Assembly: GCA_964496705.1 (NCBI GenBank)
Contig: CAZCBJ010000200.1
Coordinates: 1 to 7,351 of the forward strand
Direction: 5' to 3'
DNA: 7,351 nucleotides
Source: CAZCBJ01 sp964496705
GTDB lineage: Bacteria; Chloroflexota; Anaerolineae; Anaerolineales; Anaerolineaceae
The notes beneath the pieces are model-generated. The model did no database searches, had not been told where the DNA came from, and saw only the letters and a list, made by a program, of their open reading frames with translations. A program made the translations under genes and the position numbers. This document shows positions 1-5,568 of the stretch, in pieces. Numbering within the stretch: position 1 is the stretch's first letter; each line of letters starts with the position of its first letter.

Positions 1-2
1 TC

Positions 3-209
3 GACCACGCCACCGGCCTGTTCATGCTGCGCGAGCGCGGCAGCCCGCTGCCGCCAGAGGAATTGGGATTGGCGCTGACACAGATTCTCTCGGCGGTTCT
101 CACCGCCGTCCTCGCCCCCAGCCTGTTCGAGCAGCCGGTCTCCGATCTTCACGACCCCGAAGCGCGCCATGTCTACCTGACTCGCCTGGTGACCCGCCTG
201 CTGGGCTGA
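3..209 (+). CDS. C-terminal fragment of a probable transcriptional regulator (TetR-like), 5' end outside the window
   Basis: The reading frame is open from the left edge and ends at TGA 207-209, giving 68 visible residues. Codon use is typical of a real gene here: nearly all third positions are G or C, with many CTG, GCC and CGC codons. The peptide is helical, with an amphipathic stretch (LGLALTQILSAVLTAVLAPS) followed by a polar link and a last helix ending YLTRLVTRLLG. This pattern resembles the end of the ligand-binding/dimerisation domain of TetR/AcrR repressors, but the diagnostic N-terminal helix-turn-helix lies outside the window. The regulator assignment is therefore inference. An internal ATG at 24 is not a credible start because coding quality continues upstream of it. 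No terminator follows directly; the next 90 bases hold a coding-like scrap in another frame, then the inverted repeats. Confidence 0.5.
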   Translation, partial: DHATGLFMLRERGSPLPPEELGLALTQILSAVLTAVLAPSLFEQPVSDLHDPEARHVYLTRLVTRLLG

Positions 210-297
210 GGCGCCCCCCTGCCTGGTCGGCACCGCCCTCCTCTCCTCCGCGTTGACCTACCTGATGCTCGAGATCACCCGCATCGTGGAACGGTAA
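193..297 (+). pseudogene. Possible remnant of a gene 3' end
   Basis: A short open stretch in a different frame from the preceding gene ends at TAA 295-297. It encodes a hydrophobic-then-charged tail reading CLVGTALLSSALTYLM followed by LEITRIVER. Third positions are almost all G/C, as in genuine genes of this window. The frame has stops at 178-180 and 190-192, and there is no plausible start codon with a ribosome binding site. It is best read as the relic of a deleted gene's C-terminus, perhaps a membrane protein. Chance coding-like sequence cannot be excluded for so short a piece. Confidence 0.22.
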
Positions 298-304
298 ATT
301 CCAT

Positions 305-357
305 GGGCGGGTCTGTTCCCTAAAATCCGCTGACCCTTACATCACCCAGACCCGCCC
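305..357. repeat. Inverted-repeat element, copy 1 (11-bp perfect arms)
   Basis: The arm GGGCGGGTCTG at 305-315 is matched exactly by its reverse complement CAGACCCGCCC at 347-357, with a 31-base centre. A second copy with identical arms begins 27 bases further on. The left arms of both copies continue with TTC and the right arms are both preceded by CC, so conservation runs slightly beyond the palindromic part. The centre is not conserved. There is no T-run next to either arm, so this is not a standard intrinsic terminator. Confidence 0.7.
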
Positions 358-378
358 CTACCGCCCCCCCACCATCCC

Positions 379-435
379 GGTACGGGCGGGTCTGTTCTTG
401 AAAAACCCGCGCCCATACCGTACCCAGACCCGCCC
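379..435. repeat. Inverted-repeat element, copy 2 (11-bp perfect arms, with alternative pairing)
   Basis: Arms GGGCGGGTCTG (384-394) and CAGACCCGCCC (425-435) are identical to those of copy 1. In addition, GGTACGG at 379-385 is the exact reverse complement of CCGTACC at 418-424, overlapping the same arms. The element could therefore form either of two mutually exclusive stems. The centre is A-rich (GAAAAA at 400-405). It lies between the upstream gene fragment and the terminator of the beta-helix gene. Its function is unknown; a dispersed intergenic repeat family is the likeliest reading. Confidence 0.7.
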
Positions 436-442
436 ATATGGT

Positions 443-486
443 GAAAAACAAACCCTCCCGCAGGGTTTCGGAACCCGTGGGAGGGT
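443..486 (-). terminator. Intrinsic terminator of the beta-helix protein gene
   Basis: Read on the minus strand, a GC-rich stem-loop covers 486 down to 452: the left arm begins ACCCTCCCACGGGTT, the loop is about four bases (CCGA), and the right arm is AACCCTGCGGGAGGGT. One bulged or mismatched position lies in the middle of the stem. It is followed immediately by a T-rich tail, TGTTTTTC, at 451-444. The stem starts 36 bases after the TAG stop of the beta-helix gene. Orientation is set by the T-tract, which exists only on the minus strand. Confidence 0.85.
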
Positions 487-521
487 GATGCTGAAAGCCG
501 ACGGCTGATTGCCGATAGCTT

Positions 522-3488
522 CTATGGGCAGATGTAGGTAATAAAGGTCACCGGGAGCGCACCATCATAAAACCATCCGTCCGCAAAATTTCCGCCCAGC
601 CAGACGCCCTTCAGTGTCGCTTTGACCGTCCCAGTCTTTTGCAGGAGTTTGATTCCAAAGCCAGTGTTATGGGTCGCGCTGACACAGGTGAAAACAGCTG
701 TCTTCCCTGTGCCGTAAGATTCGATGTAGAAACCGGAAAAGCCCAGCCCCGAACCGTTGCTGCTGGCTTCACTGTTGCTGATCGAAATGTTTCCGTTGGT
801 CAGGATGACCACACCATCTCGGTTGTTGTCGTTGAACTGGTTGCGCCCCAGCGTACCGGAAATGGTCACATTGCCGGTACTAGGCCCAGGCACGCGGTTG
901 TAAATCCGCGCGCCCAGATTAAGATTGTTGTTGGCGCTGACATTGTTGAGCGTTACACTGCTTTTGCTGGCGATCAACAAGCCTGTTTCATTACCATTAA
1001 AGGTTCCCTTGCTCACCGAGACCGTCTTACCGGCCAGCGAGGCGCTATCGTTGGCCAGGTAGGCACCGTCGCCCTGGTTGTCGCTGGCCGTGACCCCGTT
1101 CAGGCTGATGACGCCTTTGCTGGTCACATCCAATCCGCCCGCATTGACACTGCCCGGATTGCCGTTCCAGTTGAACATACTGTTGACGACGCTGACATTC
1201 CCCGCGCCGAAGGCGTTGTCAATAAACGCGCCCATGCCGGTCAGGCTGCCCGAAGCCTGCAGACCGCTGATGCTCACCCCCCCATTGGAGTGCACCTCCA
1301 GGTTATTGCCTCCGTTGAAACTGACCAGGTCCGCCCCCAGGCTGTTGCTCAAGGTCACGTTCCCCATCCCCAGCGTGCCCCAACCGCTATCAATATAGAT
1401 GCCCTTGCCGATATTGTAGCTGGCGCCGACATGATTGAGCGCCACCGGCCCCCGCGCGTTGATGTTGATGCCCCAGTTGTTGTGGTCAGCCAGCACATGG
1501 CTGAGCGTCATCCCCGGGCTGCCCGTTCCGGCATTATTCCACAGCTCAATTCCCGCCGACCCGTGGTTGTGCAGCGCCGTCACCCGATCCAGCGCGATCG
1601 ACCCCTTGATCTCCGCCCGCAGCCCGTCGCGCGTATTGTCGTTGGCAATCGTATTGCTGACCCGCGCGCTGCTGGCGCCCGCAATGAGAATGCCGTCCCA
1701 GCCATTTTGATTGGCGCCGACCCCACTGACCAACACCGCGCCGTCGGCTTGAATCATCAGGCCGTCGCACATATCGCTGGGCGTGGTAGGACACAAAAGC
1801 CCGATGCCGTTGTGGATGAAAGCATTAGCGCCGTACGTGCTGCCGACCGTAACCCCGCCATTCGTTCTCACCCTTGTCCCGGCCAGGTCGTTATCACGGG
1901 CGCTGATCCCTGAGAGGGAGACCGGGCCCTTTGAATGTATCTGGATGCCATACGCCGCGTTCTCAGCGGTATTGATATTGGTCAGCGTCACCCCGGCGGG
2001 CACAGCCGCGTCCGAGTTATCAATATCGATCCCCGAGCCTTTGTTGTTGTCATACAGGAGGGCGTTCCTGGCCCATACCGATCCCTTGGACTGGATGAGC
2101 ACACCGAGTACATCATTGTGGGCGATTTGCAGGTCTACAAGGGATATGCTGCCCGTTTTGGATGTGATTGACATGCCATACATGTCATTATCCACCGCCG
2201 TGACGCCGCTCAACGCCACCGAGCCGCGCGCGTCGGCGATCACGATGCCATTTGTGTGGTTGCCATTGGCGGTCAGCCTGGCGCCGCTCACCGGGCCGGG
2301 GTCGAGCAGTGTGATTCCGCCTAATTGATAGCTGCCGTTGGCGGTGATGTTCTGCAGCGTCACCGGCCCGGCATAACTGGGATGCGAATCGCTGGCCACA
2401 ATACCTGCATCAACATTATCAATGACGCAGATATTCTTGAGCGTCAGGCGATTGCGGTAGTAGAGAAGCATGCCGCTTCCATAAGCCGCCCCATGCCCGT
2501 TGACCGCCGCCGAGACGTTCTCCAATCGCACTGCGTTGCTGGCATGGATGTTCAGACCGATACCGCCGGTGTTGCGATTGAAAGCACTGTTGAGCACAGT
2601 GACTGTTCCAAGCCCGTCCTCAACTTCCAGAAAGGCCCCCATTCCCCCGGTGTTGCTCACACTGACATGGGTCAGGTAGAGGCTGCCTTTGTAATCGCGG
2701 ATATATATGCCGTACTGGCCCGGGAACGACCCGCTCACGGTGACCCCATGCATCCGCAGCGTTCCGCCTATCATGCGCGCGCTGATCTGCCCGTTCTTCA
2801 CCACCACGTCGCGCAGGGTGATGTTGGGGTAGCTCAATTCCAGGCCTCCGGTAACCGAAGTGCCCGCCGGGTCGCCCTTGACCACCACCGCCTTGTCCAA
2901 CGTGCTGTTAAGGCTGCTGTTGTATCCCGGGCTGACCCAGATCCACCAGCCGCTTTTGGTCAGGGTGTGGTCATTCGCCAGTTGGATGGGATTGTTGCCA
3001 CCGTTCTGCTCAATATACGGCGTGCAGCCGGTATTGCTCACCCCACCGTAGATCTGCGGTGTCTTGCCCGCCGGACAGGCGATCGCCCCCGCCGCGAACA
3101 GCGCCGCCAGCGTCTCGCCCTGACCGCGCAGCACCCCGCCCGAATCGAGCATCTGCTCATCTGACACAAACCTCGCTATCGTCGCCTGCCCCACCCCGCC
3201 CGCCGCAATCATCGGCGGTGATGCCCATTCCTCCACCGCCAACGGCATAACCGCCGCGGCAGGAGCTGGATCCGGCGCGCGCTCCGCATCCAGCGCAACC
3301 TCCGGCTCGCTTTCTGCTCGCGCCTCCTCACCCAGAACGGACGGCTGTTCCGGCGCAGGCTGAGCGGGACTCCCCTGCCCCTCCCCAGGCGGAGGCGGCG
3401 CCTCGGCCAGTGCGGGCTTCACCGCGCACACCAGCAAAACCAGAACCAGCGTGAAAGACAATACCATCACTGCCTGCTTGCATTTCAT
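522..3488 (-). CDS. Secreted right-handed parallel beta-helix repeat protein
   Basis: This 988-residue protein is exported. Residues 1-28 form a signal peptide: a short Lys-containing start, a hydrophobic core (VMVLSFTLVLVLLVCAV) and a likely signal-peptidase site after KPALA. Cys21 is not in a lipobox, since valine precedes it. Residues 29-80 are Pro/Ala/Glu-rich and probably a flexible linker. From about residue 200 to 960 the chain is a long run of degenerate 20-25-residue rungs of the type 'V-x-L-x-x-V-x-A-x-x-N-x-x-x-G-I-x-I', with conserved Asn and Gly turns. This is the mark of a pectate-lyase-like beta-helix (PbH1 repeats). I see no catalytic pattern of a known polysaccharide lyase or hydrolase, no LPXTG motif and no C-terminal anchor. 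The role could be surface adhesion, carbohydrate binding or an unrecognised enzyme. The start is supported by AGGAG (3495-3499) six bases before ATG. The gene is monocistronic, with its own promoter and terminator. Confidence 0.88.
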   Translation of the reverse strand: MKCKQAVMVLSFTLVLVLLVCAVKPALAEAPPPPGEGQGSPAQPAPEQPSVLGEEARAESEPEVALDAERAPDPAPAAAVMPLAVEEWASPPMIAAGGVGQATIARFVSDEQMLDSGGVLRGQGETLAALFAAGAIACPAGKTPQIYGGVSNTGCTPYIEQNGGNNPIQLANDHTLTKSGWWIWVSPGYNSSLNSTLDKAVVVKGDPAGTSVTGGLELSYPNITLRDVVVKNGQISARMIGGTLRMHGVTVSGSFPGQYGIYIRDYKGSLYLTHVSVSNTGGMGAFLEVEDGLGTVTVLNSAFNRNTGGIGLNIHASNAVRLENVSAAVNGHGAAYGSGMLLYYRNRLTLKNICVIDNVDAGIVASDSHPSYAGPVTLQNITANGSYQLGGITLLDPGPVSGARLTANGNHTNGIVIADARGSVALSGVTAVDNDMYGMSITSKTGSISLVDLQIAHNDVLGVLIQSKGSVWARNALLYDNNKGSGIDIDNSDAAVPAGVTLTNINTAENAAYGIQIHSKGPVSLSGISARDNDLAGTRVRTNGGVTVGSTYGANAFIHNGIGLLCPTTPSDMCDGLMIQADGAVLVSGVGANQNGWDGILIAGASSARVSNTIANDNTRDGLRAEIKGSIALDRVTALHNHGSAGIELWNNAGTGSPGMTLSHVLADHNNWGININARGPVALNHVGASYNIGKGIYIDSGWGTLGMGNVTLSNSLGADLVSFNGGNNLEVHSNGGVSISGLQASGSLTGMGAFIDNAFGAGNVSVVNSMFNWNGNPGSVNAGGLDVTSKGVISLNGVTASDNQGDGAYLANDSASLAGKTVSVSKGTFNGNETGLLIASKSSVTLNNVSANNNLNLGARIYNRVPGPSTGNVTISGTLGRNQFNDNNRDGVVILTNGNISISNSEASSNGSGLGFSGFYIESYGTGKTAVFTCVSATHNTGFGIKLLQKTGTVKATLKGVWLGGNFADGWFYDGALPVTFITYICP

Positions 3489-3494
3489 ATCGAT

Positions 3495-3499
3495 CTCCT
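3495..3499 (-). promoter_or_regulatory. Ribosome binding site of the beta-helix gene
   Basis: The minus strand reads CAGGAGATCGATATG, placing AGGAG six bases before the ATG at 3488-3486. It fixes the start directly in front of the signal peptide. Confidence 0.8.
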
Positions 3500-3625
3500 G
3501 AACTGTTCGAACATCCTTGAGAACGCGCCTGGCTGGAATGTGACCGATACTGGTGGCACCCGGGATGGGGTTCGCCTATTTTACCCCTGTGGCAATGCGC
3601 GGCGCTGTGGGAAAGACACTCATAT

Positions 3626-3654
3626 AGTATAGGAAGTTTTGTGGGTAAATGCAA
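3626..3654 (-). promoter_or_regulatory. Sigma70-type promoter for the beta-helix gene
   Basis: On the minus strand a -35-like TTGCAT (3654-3649) is separated by exactly 17 bases from a -10 TATACT (3631-3626). Each hexamer differs from consensus at one or two positions. The region is AT-rich compared with its surroundings. Transcription would start near 3619 and leave a leader of about 130 nt before the ATG. Confidence 0.65.
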
Positions 3655-3671
3655 GAAGAAGTTTTGGCGAT

Positions 3672-3940
3672 AAGGGTTGGGGTCATCCCTATTCGGTATC
3701 TCAAGAGCGAATCCCCATCACGGGGTAGGGGTAGGGTTTATCCCTACCCGATCCAGGTTCATTCCTACCCCATGGACGGGCAACCACAAGGGTTGCCCCA
3801 ACCCCCATCGCCGGTAGGGGTAGGGTTCATCCCTACCCGACAAGGGTTGCCCCAACCCCCATCGCCGGTAGGGGTAGGGTTCATCCCCACCCGATCCCGG
3901 GTTCATCCCTACCCGACCCAGGTTCATCCCCACCCAAACC
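3672..3940. repeat. GC-rich intergenic repeat array (15-bp core, mostly 21-22-bp spacing)
   Basis: This gene-free spacer is built from a repeated motif GGTTCATCCCTACCC (reverse strand GGGTAGGGATGAACC). Six clear copies, with one or two substitutions each, lie at 3735, 3756, 3824, 3878, 3900 and 3921. Neighbouring copies are 21-22 bases apart except where 54-base units intervene. A weaker relative (GGGTTGGGGTCATCCCTATT) is seen at about 3674-3693. Several copies extend leftwards into perfect hairpins: GGGTAGGG / TTTAT / CCCTACCC at 3729-3749 and GGGTAGGG / TTCAT / CCCTACCC at 3818-3838. Open frames across the array encode only low-complexity repeats such as DEPYPYRRWGLGQPL and are not genes. 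Confidence 0.85.
3787..3894. repeat. Two tandem 54-bp direct repeats
   Basis: Units 3787-3840 and 3841-3894 are identical except for one transition (T at 3834, C at 3888). Each begins CAAGGGTTGCCCCAACCC, which contains a 6-bp perfect hairpin GGGTTG/CAACCC around CCC, and ends with the 15-bp core followed by GA. A third, diverged and incomplete copy of the right half, starting CCCCATCACGGGG, precedes them at 3713-3751. The near identity suggests a recent duplication. Confidence 0.9.
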
Positions 3941-3951
3941 CGTACAACAGC

Positions 3952-3984
3952 CAACCTCCCGCGGGTTCGAACCTGCGGAGGTTG
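3952..3984 (-). terminator. Terminator-like stem-loop, same type as the one at 452-486
   Basis: CAACCTCC (3952-3959) pairs with GGAGGTTG (3977-3984), and the interior CGCGGGTT / CGA / ACCTGCG pairs further with one mismatch or bulge. It closely resembles the stem-loop at 452-486, which has the same CCTCCCGC-GGGTT-TCG-AACC-type arrangement. It lies 171 bases beyond the stop of the DUF362 gene, so it could end that transcript. The minus-strand tail (GCTGTTGTACG) is only weakly T-rich, and the plus-strand side has no T-run. Terminator function is therefore uncertain, though the hairpin is clear. Confidence 0.45.
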
Positions 3985-4229
3985 TGGGATTGGTGCTCTC
4001 CGAGGTGGTGGTTAGCCTGGTGGTGTTCATCCCCTTGTTCGCCCTGCTGGCCGTGGTCTCGGACGCCAGCGGGCTGAACCTGCTGCTGATGCTGCTGGCC
4101 AGCGTGGCGGTGCTGATTTCGCTGACCGCGATGAGCATAAGGCCTGCACGTGATTTAGCTCTCCGCCAGCGTCCGCTCGTAAACCTCGAAATGCTCGCCC
4201 TCGCGCTCTTCCGGGTCCACATACTTTAG
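3984..4229 (+). pseudogene. Possible remnant of a membrane protein gene (two hydrophobic segments)
   Basis: From GTG at 3984 the frame encodes two strongly hydrophobic segments, VVVSLVVFIPLFALLAVV and LNLLLMLLASVAVLISL, joined by SDASG. Each is long enough to cross a membrane. From about 3990 to 4140 nearly every third base is G or C, with many CTG, GTG and GCC codons, as in the genuine genes here. The GTG sits in the right arm of the stem-loop and has no ribosome binding site. After about 4150 the frame only reads the antisense of the DUF362 gene, which it overlaps by 75 bases, and loses coding character. The best reading is a relic of a larger membrane protein gene truncated at both ends. 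A genuine small two-helix protein is less likely. Confidence 0.3.
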
Positions 4230-5399
4230 AAACATGGCCTGCTCGGGGTGATCGCCGGCCAGTTCGCGGCGGCTGACCTTGATCCGCCCGTCCGCCCCCG
4301 CCCAGCGCACCTTGCCCATCTGCAGCAGGATGTACTGCCCGGCGTAGCGCCGCGCCAGCTCCGCCTGGTGCTCGCGGTAGAACAACGCCTGCTCGGCCAT
4401 CGTGCGCCGCCAGGAAGCGACCATCTCGGGCGGATCCAGCTCTTTCGCAAAGAAGTGCGCCACCGGCGCGCTGACTTCGGACTGGAAATCGATCTCCTCC
4501 GGCTTCAGCGTGCCGAAGCCGCCCTCGGCTGCCACCAGTAAAGGATTGCGGTCGCGGTGGTAGGGCGGCGTGGGCCAGTCGGCAGCCGGGTCATGACCCA
4601 TCAGGCGCGCCGCGCAGGCGTCGGTGGCCACCGTCTGGTCGCCGGCGATCAGCGTGTTGGCGATGCGCGGATGCTCGCCCTTGCCCCATTCCTCGCCCGC
4701 CTGGCACACCAGCCCGTCCAGGATGTTCAGCGCCGGGTCGAGCAGCCGCCCGGTATCAGCCAGCATGTAGGGCAAACGCACCAGGTGATGATAGTAGGCG
4801 CGCGGGCGCCCGCCGTACTGCACCAGCGGCATCAGCCCGAACAGGTTCTTGAGCGTCAGCGAGACGCCAGTGTAGAGGTGATTTTTCAACTTCTGCACCG
4901 AAACCAGCGCGTCCGCCTCCAGCAGCGGCGCACTGACCGGATAGCGCGCAAACAGCCGCCCGCCGCCGGGCACCTCCCGCCAGGTCACCGGCTGCAGATG
5001 TCCGTCCACAAACGGCACGCCGAACTCGCGCAGCACGCTCAGCAGATTGGTGGACGACTCGCGCGGCTGACCGGGCGGCACGCCCTCCACCCCCAGGTCG
5101 ATGGCGAACAACTCTGCCAAAGTGCGCTCGCGCAGCAGCCGCAGCACCGCCCGCCCCACCCGGTCGCCCACCAGCGCCTGGCGCTCGCCCATGTAGCGAA
5201 CCACCCTGGCCGTGCCCCAGTCCTGGTTGAACTTGATCGCGATGCGCCGCGCGCCGCTCAGCTTTTTCCAGGCGCGTTCCAGCGGCCCGCTGGCGCGTTC
5301 CAGCGCCCGGTAGACCGTTTCGTCATCCGAACGGTGATCACAGTGCGCAGCGCGGACGGTGCAGGCGGGGGCATGACGGTGATGAGAAAAGTATATCAT
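4155..5399 (-). CDS. DUF362 domain-containing protein with a C-terminal accessory segment
   Basis: The product is 414 residues from the preferred start. DUF362 is recognised by VSVQKLKNHLYTGVSLTLKN (residues 167-186, leading into LFGLMP), by ILDGLVCQAGEEWGKGEHPR (226-245) and by NTLIAGDQTVATDACAARLM (248-267). An N-terminal IAIKFNQD segment (53-60) matches the usual KxN motif. The biochemical role of this domain is not established. Unlike some relatives, there is no CxxCxxC cluster for a 4Fe-4S centre. Residues 336-410, including YAGQYILLQMGKVRWAG, look like a small add-on domain of the DUF5678 type ('Y-x-G-x-Y/W-[IV]-x-L-x-x-G-x-V'); this is inference. There is no signal peptide, so the protein is cytoplasmic. 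The frame stays open to an upstream ATG at 5447, but the promoter-like sequence puts the transcript start at about 5443, downstream of it. AAGGGG lies nine bases before the ATG at 5399 (MIYFSHHRH). Confidence 0.88.
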   Translation of the reverse strand: MIYFSHHRHAPACTVRAAHCDHRSDDETVYRALERASGPLERAWKKLSGARRIAIKFNQDWGTARVVRYMGERQALVGDRVGRAVLRLLRERTLAELFAIDLGVEGVPPGQPRESSTNLLSVLREFGVPFVDGHLQPVTWREVPGGGRLFARYPVSAPLLEADALVSVQKLKNHLYTGVSLTLKNLFGLMPLVQYGGRPRAYYHHLVRLPYMLADTGRLLDPALNILDGLVCQAGEEWGKGEHPRIANTLIAGDQTVATDACAARLMGHDPAADWPTPPYHRDRNPLLVAAEGGFGTLKPEEIDFQSEVSAPVAHFFAKELDPPEMVASWRRTMAEQALFYREHQAELARRYAGQYILLQMGKVRWAGADGRIKVSRRELAGDHPEQAMFLKYVDPEEREGEHFEVYERTLAES

Positions 5400-5449
5400 G
5401 GGCGCCCCTTGGGGTTTTTCGCGGCTTCTGCTCCGTTCACCCACCATAT

Positions 5450-5478
5450 TTGATACATTTATTTTCCAGGCAAGGCAA
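5450..5478 (-). promoter_or_regulatory. Candidate promoter of the DUF362 gene
   Basis: On the minus strand TTGCCT (5478-5473) stands 17 bases before TATCAA (5455-5450). Each hexamer matches four of six consensus positions. The predicted transcript start, about 5443, falls just after the upstream ATG at 5447. This favours the ATG at 5399 as the true start, with a leader of about 45 nt. Confidence 0.45.
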
Positions 5479-5494
5479 ATTTACCGCATTTCGA

Positions 5495-5503
5495 TGTTAT
5501 AAT
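5495..5503 (+). promoter_or_regulatory. Extended -10 promoter of the secreted metallophosphatase gene
   Basis: TGTTATAAT at 5495-5503 is a perfect TATAAT hexamer with the TGn extension. No good -35 hexamer lies 16-18 bases upstream, as expected for an extended -10 promoter. Transcription would begin near 5510, leaving a leader of about 60 nt. The element sits back to back with the DUF362 promoter. Confidence 0.6.
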
Positions 5504-5568
5504 GATTTTACTCATTGATCCAGCGGTATTGTTTCTCGTCGGTTTACAGGTTGTTCATTGGAATAATA

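Noticed and set aside
639..1913. A 424-codon open frame on the plus strand opposite the beta-helix gene
   Set aside because: It is exactly antisense to a gene with signal peptide, ribosome binding site, promoter, terminator and repeat structure. Its peptide is Arg/Ala/Val/Asp-rich without domain features; the openness follows from repetitive GC-rich codons.
1..3488. A coordinated defence, secretion or biosynthetic system
   Set aside because: The genes have separate promoters and terminators, mixed orientations and no shared pathway; no nuclease, toxin, reverse transcriptase, transposase or assembly-line enzyme was found.
3489..3620. A c-di-GMP class I or cobalamin riboswitch in the leader of the beta-helix gene
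   Set aside because: Fragments such as CACAGGGG and GGTGCCACC recall parts of known classes, but the conserved cores and their order are not there.
3787..3935. CRISPR array
   Set aside because: The 54-bp units are directly adjacent with no unique spacers, and the 15-bp core copies are separated by similar short sequence at 21-22 bp. This is a tandem repeat, not repeat-spacer alternation.
3718..3954. Minus-strand and plus-strand open frames across the repeat array (with repeats such as DEPYPYRRWGLGQPL)
   Set aside because: The periodic peptide is a direct translation of the non-coding tandem repeats. There is no ribosome binding site, and similar repetitive peptides arise in frames on both strands.
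4557..5453. A 298-codon open frame on the plus strand opposite the DUF362 gene
   Set aside because: DUF362 signature motifs are clear on the other strand; this peptide is Gln/His/Arg-rich antisense sequence.
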